Shown: positions 46,623 to 54,163, numbered from the stretch's first letter. The stretch: DNA of 64,000 bases from JBDLSY01 sp041170585 (GCA_041170585.1 JBEDNN010000037.1:21427-85426); one strand, 5' to 3'. Numbers and translations are program-made. The notes: generated from the letters alone by a model not told the origin.

Positions 46623-46650
46623 TTTCTAAGCCACTTGTGCGGTGGGTTAT
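46623..46650 (-). repeat. Solo degenerate CRISPR repeat
   Basis: A 28-nt sequence aligned with the array repeat at 48694-49021: T-TTCTAAG, then CCACTTGTGCGGTGGG, then TTAT. The hairpin core is kept by compensating changes (CCACTTGTGCGGTGG versus CCGCCTATACGGCGG). It lies 43 bases from the stop codon of the adjacent antitoxin gene, exactly as the degenerate last array repeat (48994-49021) lies next to the second antitoxin copy. Confidence 0.75.
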
Positions 46651-46692
46651 CTGATGTTATATAAAAATTATACATGTATAATTTTTTTATCA

Positions 46693-46980
46693 TTAAACGA
46701 AGTTAAATACCAAACGCTTACCCATTGCAGAAGCATATTTTTGTAATGTTGCAATAGACGGCGAATGTTTGCCTGTGATTAAAGCATTTTCAAGGCGTGA
46801 AACTACTGGTGGACTGACACCCATTGCTTTGGCAATGTCTGCTTGGCTCATGCCACTGTCTTTGCGGGCTTTGAGTACGGCGTCAAGTGCAGGCATTTCT
46901 TCGCGTTCAATGCGCTCATATTCAGCACGTACCAAAGAATTTTCTAGCATTTTTGCAATCATTTCTTCATGGGTAAGCAT
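46693..46980 (-). CDS. HigA-type HTH antitoxin, copy 1
   Basis: The 95-aa protein has a Cro/C1-type helix-turn-helix (MSQADIAKAMGVSPPVVSRLEN) and an acidic N-terminus. It follows a HigB/Gp49-like toxin gene on the same strand, the toxin-first order of HigBA modules. It would neutralise the toxin and repress the operon. A copy with very few differences is at 49063-49350. Confidence 0.87.
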   Translation of the reverse strand: MLTHEEMIAKMLENSLVRAEYERIEREEMPALDAVLKARKDSGMSQADIAKAMGVSPPVVSRLENALITGKHSPSIATLQKYASAMGKRLVFNFV

Positions 46981-47013
46981 TTTTAACCTCTTGCATTCGT
47001 GTTTGTGCCAAAT

Positions 47014-47298
47014 TTAATGCTTTGGCAGGGGTTTTTTGAGTTTTTTAATAATGCTGTGCAACATCACAATTTGTTTACCAATCAACGTGCAGTAAAACAC
47101 CCGTGCAATGCCTTCAGCACTTTTCAAACGGAGTTCAAACAAACCGCCACTCATAGCCTGCGTATGTGGTTCACCTAGGTTAGCACCCGATTCAATCATA
47201 CGCTTAGTCAGTGCAACATAACGACCCGCCAAACCGTGAGGCAAGTTTATCACTTCTTGTTGTACAGTATCGTTGTAATAATTAATTGTGTATTTCAT
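47014..47298 (-). CDS. HigB/Gp49-like RelE-fold toxin
   Basis: The 94-aa protein has the phage-derived Gp49-like pattern: GLFELRLKSAEGIARVFYCT followed by IVMLHSIIKKLKKPLPKH. RelE-superfamily toxins of this group cleave mRNA on ribosomes. It is followed by its HTH antitoxin after 33 bases. Transcription is divergent from brnT, through a region of repeated operator-like sites. Confidence 0.85.
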   Translation of the reverse strand: MKYTINYYNDTVQQEVINLPHGLAGRYVALTKRMIESGANLGEPHTQAMSGGLFELRLKSAEGIARVFYCTLIGKQIVMLHSIIKKLKKPLPKH

Positions 47299-47312
47299 AA
47301 GTGGGCAGTAGC

Positions 47313-47392
47313 ATATTTGCTATATTTAACCATTTATGTAGCAAATATAATATATATTATATAGAATTCAGCATAATTTATATAGCAAATAT
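47313..47392. promoter_or_regulatory. Operator-like repeats between divergent toxin-antitoxin operons
   Basis: The decamer TAGCAAATAT occurs at 47339-47348 and 47383-47392 on the plus strand and as ATATTTGCTA at 47313-47322. The spacing gives one inverted pair and one direct pair inside the 108-base gap between higB and brnT. Such sites suit autoregulation by one of the antitoxins; which one binds is not known. Confidence 0.6.
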
Positions 47393-47406
47393 CATATAAT
47401 TTATTT

Positions 47407-47685
47407 ATGGAAATTAGTTATGACCTTGGTAAAAATAAAAATAACATTGCTTTGCGGCAATTAAGCTTTGAACAAGTTGTAGCATTTGATTTTAGTACTG
47501 CGTCTATTGAGCAAGATGTCCGTAAGCCATACCCTGAAATTCGCTATGTTGCTGTGGGATTTTTGAGTAACCGCTTGCATGTGCTGTGCTTTACACCAGT
47601 TACTAGGGGGATTAGAGTAATTAGCTTTCGTAAAGCCAATCCAAGAGAGGTAAAAAACTATGAACAAACAAGACCCACTCATTGA
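47407..47685 (+). CDS. brnT: BrnT-family ribonuclease toxin
   Basis: The 92-aa protein carries the BrnT pattern: FEQVVAFDFSTA near the N-terminus, then EIRYVAVGFLSNRLHVLCFT and RGIRVISFRKANPREVKNYE. BrnT is a RelE-fold RNase. It overlaps the downstream brnA by 26 bases, as usual. Confidence 0.88.
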   Translation: MEISYDLGKNKNNIALRQLSFEQVVAFDFSTASIEQDVRKPYPEIRYVAVGFLSNRLHVLCFTPVTRGIRVISFRKANPREVKNYEQTRPTH

Positions 47686-47965
47686 CGAAAACGGCGAAGT
47701 GCGTGAATTAACCACAGCAGACCTTTCACGATTTCGTCCAGCTAAAAATATATTACCGCCAGAACTATTCAATGCTTTAGTAAGCATGAATAAACGCGTA
47801 CGTGGGAAGCAAAAAGAATCAACTAAAAAAGTCATTACACTATGCTTACCACCTGAAGCCATTGAAACTTTTAAATCTACAGGCGAAGGTTGGCACGAAC
47901 GCATAGGATTGGCGTTAACTGATTGGCTTAAAACGCACAATCCTAACGAATTAACGCCATCATAA
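47660..47965 (+). CDS. brnA: BrnA-family antitoxin
   Basis: The 101-aa protein has a disordered N-terminus (DENGEVRELTTADLSRFRPA) and a C-terminal ribbon-helix-helix domain (KKVITLCLPPEAIETFKSTG ... WLKTHNP). BrnA binds BrnT and represses the operon. It overlaps brnT. Confidence 0.88.
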   Translation: MNKQDPLIDENGEVRELTTADLSRFRPAKNILPPELFNALVSMNKRVRGKQKESTKKVITLCLPPEAIETFKSTGEGWHERIGLALTDWLKTHNPNELTPS

Positions 47966-48013
47966 ATAGACGATAAATAGCTACTTGTGATTAAAGCGTT
48001 TTTTATGCTTTTT

Positions 48014-48126
48014 AATTCCCCTCCACTGGAGGGGTACGCCAAAGGCGGGGGGGTGGTTTTGGTATAAGGTGTTACTATAACCACCCCGTCAGGCTACGCC
48101 TGCCCTCCCTCCAAGGGAGGGGAATT
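48014..48126. repeat. GC-rich palindromic repeat, copy D
   Basis: About 113 bp, same orientation as copy C, with the AATTCCCCTCC / GGAGGGGAATT ends and internal TACGCCAAAGGCGGGG and CAGGCTACGCCTG blocks. Copies C and D enclose the HigBA and BrnTA operons as direct repeats. Each is followed within about 10 bases by a solo CRISPR-like repeat. Confidence 0.87.
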
Positions 48127-48135
48127 TATCTGCAC

Positions 48136-48163
48136 CTTCTAAGCCGCCTGTGTGATGGGTAAA
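48136..48163 (-). repeat. Second solo degenerate CRISPR repeat
   Basis: A 28-nt match to the array repeat: CTTCTAAGCCGCCTGT at one end, identical except one base, then GTGATGGGTAAA which is degenerate. The hairpin is partly broken. It lies 10 bases after palindromic repeat D and upstream of the DUF4258 gene. Confidence 0.7.
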
Positions 48164-48229
48164 TGACACAGCAAAAAGTTGATGTCAGTGTTAATGGTAT
48201 TTTTATTTATTTGCTATTACAATCAATTA

Positions 48230-48484
48230 ATGAATAGCATAAGATTTAATCGCCAAATTATTATTACTCGCCATGCACAGCAAAGAATGTGCGAACGAAA
48301 TATTAGTGAAGAGCAATTATTAGATATTATTGATAACGGAGAAACTAAATACAGCGATGCTACGCACTTGTGGGCTTACAAACACATAGAGAGTAGAGAT
48401 GACAACTTTATTTGTGCTGTATTGGTTTTAGAAAATGTAATCGTTGTTAAAACTGTTATGCATTATTTTGAATTAAAAAATTAA
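48230..48484 (+). CDS. DUF4258 protein, putative toxin
   Basis: The 84-aa protein has the DUF4258 signature IIITRHAQQRMCERNISEEQ followed by GETKYSDATHLWAYKHIESR and VIVVKTVMHYFE. I start at the ATG at 48230, giving the usual family length. DUF4258 proteins have a RelE-like fold and are predicted toxins, often paired with DUF2283, as here 11 bases downstream. Confidence 0.82.
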   Translation: MNSIRFNRQIIITRHAQQRMCERNISEEQLLDIIDNGETKYSDATHLWAYKHIESRDDNFICAVLVLENVIVVKTVMHYFELKN

Positions 48485-48495
48485 AAAAGGTTGCT

Positions 48496-48687
48496 ATGAA
48501 AACGACTTATTTTGATACTGATGACACGTTAGTTATCCGACTGTCTGATAAACCAATTGTGCGAGAAGTATCGCAAAATTGGTATACACATATTAGTTAT
48601 GCAGCTGATGATACTGCTGTCGAGCTAGTTATTTTAGATGCCCGTGCAAATGGTGCATTCCCCGCTGAAGGAATTTATGCACGTTAA
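48496..48687 (+). CDS. DUF2283 protein, putative antitoxin
   Basis: The 63-aa protein matches DUF2283: YFDTDDTLVIRLSDKPIVRE ... HISYAADDTAVELVILDARA. An AAAAAGG ribosome site precedes the ATG. It is the likely antitoxin partner of the upstream DUF4258 protein. Its stop codon is 6 bases before the first CRISPR repeat. Confidence 0.82.
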   Translation: MKTTYFDTDDTLVIRLSDKPIVREVSQNWYTHISYAADDTAVELVILDARANGAFPAEGIYAR

Positions 48688-48693
48688 ACTACC

Positions 48694-49021
48694 CTTCTAA
48701 GCCGCCTATACGGCGGATAACTTAATTCTAGAGTGTTATTTTGTAGCACTCTACTTCTAAGCCGCCTATACGGCGGATAACAACAGTCTACAAGTCATGC
48801 TGCCAGTGGTTTACTTCTAAGCCGCCTATACGGCGGATAACTTGCACCGAAAACCGAAATTAAAAAAGCAGTCCTTCTAAGCCGCCTATACGGCGGATAA
48901 CTAGACGTAAAAAAACCCGCATTGAGCGGGCTTCTTCTAAGCCGCCTATACGGCGGATAACAGACGAACAATTAAGAGCAAGAACTCTTTTAACTTCTAA
49001 GCCACCTGTGCGGTGGGTTTC
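48694..49021 (-). CRISPR. Type I-F-like CRISPR array, five repeats plus one degenerate
   Basis: Five identical 28-nt repeats start at 48694, 48754, 48814, 48874 and 48934. A sixth, degenerate one is at 48994-49021. The exact 60-nt period leaves five unique 32-nt spacers. The repeat core GCCGCCTATACGGCGG is a hairpin. Read on the minus strand the repeat starts GTTATCCGCCG and ends GGCTTAGAAG, which matches the type I-F layout GTTCACTGCCG...CTAAGAAA, so I infer minus-strand transcription. No intact cas gene is in the window. Only a Cas3-type fragment remains 5 kb away. Confidence 0.95.
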
Positions 49022-49062
49022 TGATGTTATATACAAATATATAAATGTATAAATTTTTATCA

Positions 49063-49350
49063 TTAAACGAAGTTAAATACTAAACGCTTACCCATTGCAG
49101 AGGCATATTTTTGTAATGTTGCAATAGACGGCGAATGCTTGCCTGTGATTAAAGCATTTTTAAGGCGTGAAACCACTGGTGGACTGACACCCATTGCTTT
49201 GGCGATGTCTGCTTGGCTCATGCCACTGTCTTTGTGGGCTTTGAGTACGGCGTCAAGCGCAGGCATTTCTTCGCGTTCAATGCGCTCATATTCAGCACGT
49301 ACCAAAGGATTTTCTAGCATTTTTGCAATCATTTCTTCATGGGTAAGCAT
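49063..49350 (-). CDS. HigA-type HTH antitoxin, copy 2
   Basis: The 95-aa product is almost identical to the protein of 46693-46980; I see substitutions S/P, R/H and E/K at three positions. The cognate toxin upstream is a remnant, so this is a solitary antitoxin. It may still protect against the copy-1 toxin or repress the copy-1 operon. A degenerate CRISPR repeat lies 41 bases past its stop. Confidence 0.85.
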   Translation of the reverse strand: MLTHEEMIAKMLENPLVRAEYERIEREEMPALDAVLKAHKDSGMSQADIAKAMGVSPPVVSRLKNALITGKHSPSIATLQKYASAMGKRLVFNFV

Positions 49351-49383
49351 TTTTAACCTCTTGCATTCGTGTTTGTGCCAAAT

Positions 49384-49576
49384 GTAATTCTTTGGCAGGG
49401 GTTTTTTGAGTTTTTTTAATAATGCTGTGCAACATCACAATTTGTTTACCAATCAACGTGCAGTAAAACACCCGTACAATGCCTTCAGCACTTTTCAAAC
49501 GAAGTTCAAACAAAACGCCACTTACAGCCTGTGTATGTGGTTCACCTAGATTAGTACCCGATTCAATCATACGCTT
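49384..49576 (-). pseudogene. Truncated HigB toxin remnant
   Basis: This is homologous to the 3' two-thirds of the toxin gene at 47014-47298. Homology stops abruptly at 49576, removing the start and first 30 or so codons. An extra T in a T-run (near 49415) shifts the frame of the last residues, so the C-terminus no longer reads KLKKPLPKH. It cannot make a working toxin. Confidence 0.85.
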
Positions 49577-50061
49577 TACAGTCAGAGGTATGCCTTCCTT
49601 GCGGTCTGCACCTATAATACATATTCAAGAAAAAGTCATTATGGATTTAATGTCTTAAAAGAATATAGATATGGAATGATAAGCGCATGTAGTAATGTTT
49701 ATCATACTGTTTCTATTTAATAAAGGCTGTATTTTTCATTTACAGGCTTAGTAAGATGAGGTCAGAGGCGAAGCAAAAAATATGCGCCGTATTCCTCTAG
49801 TAAAAATACTACGATAGAATCGATGGTTAGGAGTTTTGTTTTCTTAGAGAAATGAATTTAAAAGGGTATGGGCTTCAATCAAATATGACTTTTATATAAC
49901 GAAAAGGCTTCGGCAATTTATGGAAACAAACTAAAAATAAAGTGAGATGTTTTAATGAAAAAATTCATTTTATTTTTGATCTCTAGAAAATCAAGTTTTT
50001 TAATTCAATTTAAGCATAAATTGTAAATTTTTAGCGTGACGTTAAGATAGGAAAAATACAG
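49577..50061. other. Junction region without recognised genes
   Basis: These 485 bases follow the breakpoint of the duplicated toxin gene and precede the methyltransferase. The octamer GTCAGAGG occurs twice (around 49591 and 49753). No ORF of note and no CRISPR repeat are visible. The last part must carry the promoter of the methyltransferase operon. The base pattern is AT-rich and lacks the tandem repeats seen in the rest of the window. Confidence 0.5.
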
Positions 50062-51180
50062 ATGAAAAAAGAAGTAAAAATTATCCCTAAAGTTATATCC
50101 TTATTTTCTGGATGTGGCGGTCTTGATTTGGGATTTCATCTTTCAGGGTATGAAACAGTATGGGCAAATGATATTGATAATTGGGCAGCCGAAAGTTTCA
50201 AAAAAAATTTTGGGAATGTTATTGTTTGTGGAGATATTGAAAAAATTGACCCTTATAATAATAATTTAATACCAGAGTGCGATTTAATATTAGGTGGTTT
50301 TCCCTGCCAAGATTTTTCTATGATTTGGAAAAGACCTGGGTTAGACGGAGAGCGGGGAAATTTATATAAAAGTTTTCTTAGATTTGTTGATGCAAAAAAA
50401 CCAAAAGCATTTGTTGCTGAAAATGTAAAGGGGCTTTTAACGGCAAATAATGGAAAAGCTATTGAACAAATTATTAATGACTTTGAAAGCATTCTTCCTG
50501 GATATATCATAAAACCTAAGCTTTATAATTTTGCAGATTATGGTGTCGCTCAATTTAGAGAGCGCGTTTTAATTGTTGGTATTAGGATAGATACGGGTTT
50601 TGATTTTAATCATCCTAAACCGACACATGGTGTAAAAGCAGGTAGCTCATATTTTACAGCAGGTAATGCACTTGAAGGTGTTGAGAAAATTTTATTTAAT
50701 AATGAAAAAATAAATATCGCAGCAAAAACAGAGAAAATAATTAGTATGATTTCTGAAGGAGGAAATTTTACAGATATTCCTAAAGATAGTCCTTTTTATG
50801 TTAAGGGCATGATTAGTCATGTATATAGAAGAATAAATAGAAGTGAACCTTCCAAAACTATTATAGCGGCAGGAGGCGGTGGAACATGGGGTTATCATTA
50901 TCCTGAGCCTCGACCGCTGACAAATAGAGAGCGGGCAAGATTACAATCTTTTCCTGATACGTTTGAATTTATAGGAAGTGTTGCTGAGGTAAGAAGGCAA
51001 ATTGGGAATTCTGTTCCGCCACAAGGTATAGCAAGTTTAGCCAAGGCTCTGAAGCCATTATTTGAAGGCAAGTATGAAAAAGTAGATTTACATTCAATTT
51101 TTAATAAGGTCAAAAATCTTTCTGTCAAAGAGCGTATTGAATTTGATGTTGAAGATAAAAAAGACCGTTTAAAAGGATAG
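50062..51180 (+). CDS. DNA (cytosine-5-)-methyltransferase
   Basis: The 372-aa protein has all main m5C motifs: I (LFSGCGGLDLG, 14-24), IV with catalytic Cys82 (GGFPCQDFSM), VI (ENVKG, about 120), VIII (QFRERVLIVG), IX (RARLQSFPD) and X (IGNSVPPQG). It is the first gene of a tight operon, 2 bases before a PLD nuclease, so it would protect host DNA at the restriction site. Codon choice (AGA, ATA, AAA) differs from flanking genes (CGT, ATT), suggesting transfer. The recognition site cannot be deduced. Confidence 0.95.
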   Translation: MKKEVKIIPKVISLFSGCGGLDLGFHLSGYETVWANDIDNWAAESFKKNFGNVIVCGDIEKIDPYNNNLIPECDLILGGFPCQDFSMIWKRPGLDGERGNLYKSFLRFVDAKKPKAFVAENVKGLLTANNGKAIEQIINDFESILPGYIIKPKLYNFADYGVAQFRERVLIVGIRIDTGFDFNHPKPTHGVKAGSSYFTAGNALEGVEKILFNNEKINIAAKTEKIISMISEGGNFTDIPKDSPFYVKGMISHVYRRINRSEPSKTIIAAGGGGTWGYHYPEPRPLTNRERARLQSFPDTFEFIGSVAEVRRQIGNSVPPQGIASLAKALKPLFEGKYEKVDLHSIFNKVKNLSVKERIEFDVEDKKDRLKG

Positions 51181-51182
51181 CT

Positions 51183-52223
51183 ATGGAACTATTGTTATCA
51201 AATATTCACCCTGTAGCTAATACTAATTGTAAAAGTGCTCAAGATCGTTTTGAGCAACTTTTTATAGAGAATAATTCAATCAGAATTGCTACAGGGTATG
51301 TTTCCGAGGACTCTTTAACATCATTAAAAAAATCTTTTGAACTAAATAATAAAGAAAATTTAGAGCTATTGATAGGCATGCATGGATATGAAGGTTTTAC
51401 ACAACCTCAATATGATGCGACTAAATATTTAGATGATTATTTAAGATTGAATAAAAGAGGCGAAGTTAAAATTGTTGAGACTTTTAAATTTCATGGGAAA
51501 ATGTATAGTTTTTTAAACGGAAATAATCCAACGGCTGCAATTTTAGGTTCTTCAAATTTAAATAGTTTGTTTGATGATTCAACATATGAAGCAGATGTTT
51601 ATTTCACAGATATTTCAATAGTTACTCAAATAGATAGTTTTATCAGAACGCTTTCTGATAAATCATGCACTCCATTTAATCAATGGCAACCAAAAATAGT
51701 AGAAGGAAAAAATGATCGTCTTGAGGGGCTTCAAGGTGTAAGAAAAGTTTCTGATAGTGAACTAGAGTCTATTTTACAAAAAAAGACAGAGCTATTTTTT
51801 AATATTCCTATAAAAGATGAGCCAAAAAGTAATTTAAATGTTTATTTTGGAAAAGGAAGGCAAAGCCCAAGAGGAATTATAAAACCTCGTCATTGGTATG
51901 AAGTAGAAATTATAGTATCTAATCAAATTACGCAGCATGAAAATTATCCAAAAAAGGGAGATGAAATTAAAATATATACTGATGACGGGTGGCATTTTTG
52001 GTGTAAATTTAGTGGGGATAACGCTAAAAATTTACGATCACGGGATGATTTAAAAACTTTAGGAAGATGGATAAAAGGACGATTAGAGAGGAGCGGAGCA
52101 TTAAAAACAGGGTGTCCTGTAACTAAAAGCGTATTGAATATGTATGGAAATAATACTATTAAGTTAATTGCTACCAGCGATCCCAGTGTTTGGGTTTTAG
52201 ATTTTGGAGTAAACGCATTGTGA
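51183..52223 (+). CDS. NgoFVII-like PLD-family restriction endonuclease
   Basis: The 346-aa protein has an N-terminal phospholipase-D-type nuclease domain with one HKD-like site: His104-X-Lys106 (FKFHGKMYSF), Gly-Ser-Ser-Asn 122-125 and Glu136 (YEADVYF). Such enzymes act as dimers and need no metal, like BfiI and NgoFVII. The C-terminal half (about 210-340: PRHWYEVEIIVS, GDEIKIYTDDGWHFWCKFSG) resembles the B3-like DNA-binding domain of NgoFVII. It is sandwiched between methyltransferase and Z1 genes. Confidence 0.88.
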   Translation: MELLLSNIHPVANTNCKSAQDRFEQLFIENNSIRIATGYVSEDSLTSLKKSFELNNKENLELLIGMHGYEGFTQPQYDATKYLDDYLRLNKRGEVKIVETFKFHGKMYSFLNGNNPTAAILGSSNLNSLFDDSTYEADVYFTDISIVTQIDSFIRTLSDKSCTPFNQWQPKIVEGKNDRLEGLQGVRKVSDSELESILQKKTELFFNIPIKDEPKSNLNVYFGKGRQSPRGIIKPRHWYEVEIIVSNQITQHENYPKKGDEIKIYTDDGWHFWCKFSGDNAKNLRSRDDLKTLGRWIKGRLERSGALKTGCPVTKSVLNMYGNNTIKLIATSDPSVWVLDFGVNAL

Positions 52224-54139
52224 GCAGTACATTTTCTTCGTATCTTAAAAAAATTGAAGCGATAACACCAGGAATATCAGAAGCCATCCAAAAAACTGTA
52301 GATGCTTTAATTCCAAACAATATTAAAACATTTACTTATCGAGAGCATATAACAGGTTTGCTTCTTGGTAATGTACAAAGCGGAAAAACAAGTCATGTTT
52401 TAGGAATAATATCTGCTAGTGCGGATGAGGGCTTTAAAACATTTATATACCTCACTACAGATAATATTTTTCTTCAAGAACAGACTTTAAAAAGAGCTAT
52501 TAATACATTAGAAGATTTTGTAATATGCGGTGAAGATAATGATATTTTGTTTTCTGGAGCAAAAATAAAAAAACCAGTTTTAATTGTCCTTAAAAAAAAC
52601 TCCCATGTGCTAAAAAGATGGAAAAACAATCTATCTTATTATAAACACTGTGAAGGAAAGCCAATATTTATTATTGATGATGAAGGCGATGCAGCAAGTT
52701 TAAATACAAAAGTTAATAATAATGATGTAAGCGCTATAAATAGCCATCTCAATGAGATAAAAAAACTGGGTAATAGCAGTATATACCTTCAAGTAACTGC
52801 TACACCTCAAGCTATATTACTTCAAACTAGAGAATCAGGTTGGAAACCTGCTTTTGTTCATTATTTTTCCCCAGGAAAAAATTATTTAGGCGGAGATTTT
52901 TTTTATAACGATATTCAAGCACCTTGTATAAGATTAACTAAAGAAGATGAGCTTGATGAGCTTCGGCGCGATGAAAATCATATTTCTGATGGTTTAAGGT
53001 TATCTTTGCTGTCTTTTCTTGTAACAGCAGCACATTTATTTATAAAAGAAAATTATAAAGTTTGCAATTTTTTAGTTCATCCTAGTGTTAGGATGGCAGA
53101 TCATGAGAGATTAGCCGATAAAATTGGATGCTTTTTAAACCAACTCATTATAGCGGCAACAGAATCAGATGAATTAGAAGATTCTCTTAAAGAGGCGTGG
53201 AATGATTTATTTCAAACCGAACGTAATTTAACTGAATTTAATGAAATCTATGCATTTATACGTAGAGCGTTTTCCCCAACTTCTGCTGAACAGGCAAAAA
53301 TAAATTTGTTTGTTATGAACTCAACAGGAACTTTAGAAATAGATACATCTTCTGGAATAAATATCACCGTTGGAGGAAATAGTCTTGGTCGAGGTGTGAC
53401 ATTTCCTGCTTTACAAACGGTTTACTATTGTCGAACAGCAAGAGTTCCCCAGGCTGATACGTTTTGGCAACACTGTAGAATGTTTGGTTATGACCGAAAA
53501 CCAGAATTAATGAGAATATATTTACCACCTTCTCTCCATAAATTATTTACAGAACTTAATAGTTCTAATCGTTCTTTAATAGGGCAACTATCGGTTAATA
53601 ATCCAGATGATATGGTACTTTTATATCCTCCTAATATAAAGCCTACAAGAAAAAATGTAATCGATCAAGAAATGTTAAATGTTATTGTAGGAAATGTTAA
53701 TTATTTTCCTAATTATCCAAAGAGAAAATTTGTTAAAGAACTTGATGAAATACTTGAGCAATATATAGATGAAGGCTTTCATGAAGTTACTCTTAATAAT
53801 CTTATACATATACTAGAAAAATTTAAAAGCGAAAAAAATAATGATTGGTCTGTTCATGCTTTTATTAATTGTTTAAAAGCTTTAAAAGCAAATAAAGCAG
53901 AAAATAAAGCCATATTGATAGTTAAAAGAAATCGTAATATATCTAAAGGTACGGGAACATTATTATCTCAAGATGATAGGCGTTTAGGAAATACTATTAC
54001 GCTATATCCTGTTTTAACTTTGTATAGAGTAAATGGAAAAAAAGAAAATGGGTGGGATGGTAATCCTTTATGGATACCTAATATTAAACTTCCTGAAGGA
54101 AAAAACTTCTATAAAGTAGATGGAAAAGAGAATATCTAG
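52220..54139 (+). CDS. Z1-domain helicase-like ATPase
   Basis: The 639-aa protein starts at GTG in a GTGA overlap with the nuclease stop codon; a TTG ten codons earlier is less likely. It has P-loop GNVQSGKTSH (50-59), Walker B IIDDEGD (151-157), VTATP (192-196), and a C-terminal lobe with ITVGGNSLGRGVTFP and ADTFWQHCRMFGY. This is the Z1 domain pattern: a superfamily-2-like ATPase associated with restriction-like systems. Here it probably couples ATP hydrolysis to restriction or acts in conflict signalling; the role is inferred from its neighbours. Confidence 0.87.
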   Translation: MSSTFSSYLKKIEAITPGISEAIQKTVDALIPNNIKTFTYREHITGLLLGNVQSGKTSHVLGIISASADEGFKTFIYLTTDNIFLQEQTLKRAINTLEDFVICGEDNDILFSGAKIKKPVLIVLKKNSHVLKRWKNNLSYYKHCEGKPIFIIDDEGDAASLNTKVNNNDVSAINSHLNEIKKLGNSSIYLQVTATPQAILLQTRESGWKPAFVHYFSPGKNYLGGDFFYNDIQAPCIRLTKEDELDELRRDENHISDGLRLSLLSFLVTAAHLFIKENYKVCNFLVHPSVRMADHERLADKIGCFLNQLIIAATESDELEDSLKEAWNDLFQTERNLTEFNEIYAFIRRAFSPTSAEQAKINLFVMNSTGTLEIDTSSGINITVGGNSLGRGVTFPALQTVYYCRTARVPQADTFWQHCRMFGYDRKPELMRIYLPPSLHKLFTELNSSNRSLIGQLSVNNPDDMVLLYPPNIKPTRKNVIDQEMLNVIVGNVNYFPNYPKRKFVKELDEILEQYIDEGFHEVTLNNLIHILEKFKSEKNNDWSVHAFINCLKALKANKAENKAILIVKRNRNISKGTGTLLSQDDRRLGNTITLYPVLTLYRVNGKKENGWDGNPLWIPNIKLPEGKNFYKVDGKENI

Positions 54140-54163
54140 CTTAGATGCTTTCGATATTTTGGT

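Noticed and set aside
46623..46650. A CreA-like guard RNA for the toxin
   Set aside because: The toxin already has a protein antitoxin, and no promoter or partial spacer match could be shown; kept only as a possibility in the findings.
47461..48084. A 207-codon minus-strand frame opposite brnTA
   Set aside because: It is antisense to two well-recognised genes and runs into palindromic repeat D; no family resemblance.
48860..49063. A 67-codon minus-strand reading frame with repeated RRIGGLE-like units
   Set aside because: It is the translation of CRISPR repeats and spacers, not a protein gene.
50062..54139. DISARM or BREX system
   Set aside because: No DrmA/DrmB helicase pair, PglZ or BrxC-type protein is present; the motifs fit an m5C methyltransferase, NgoFVII-type nuclease and Z1 protein instead.
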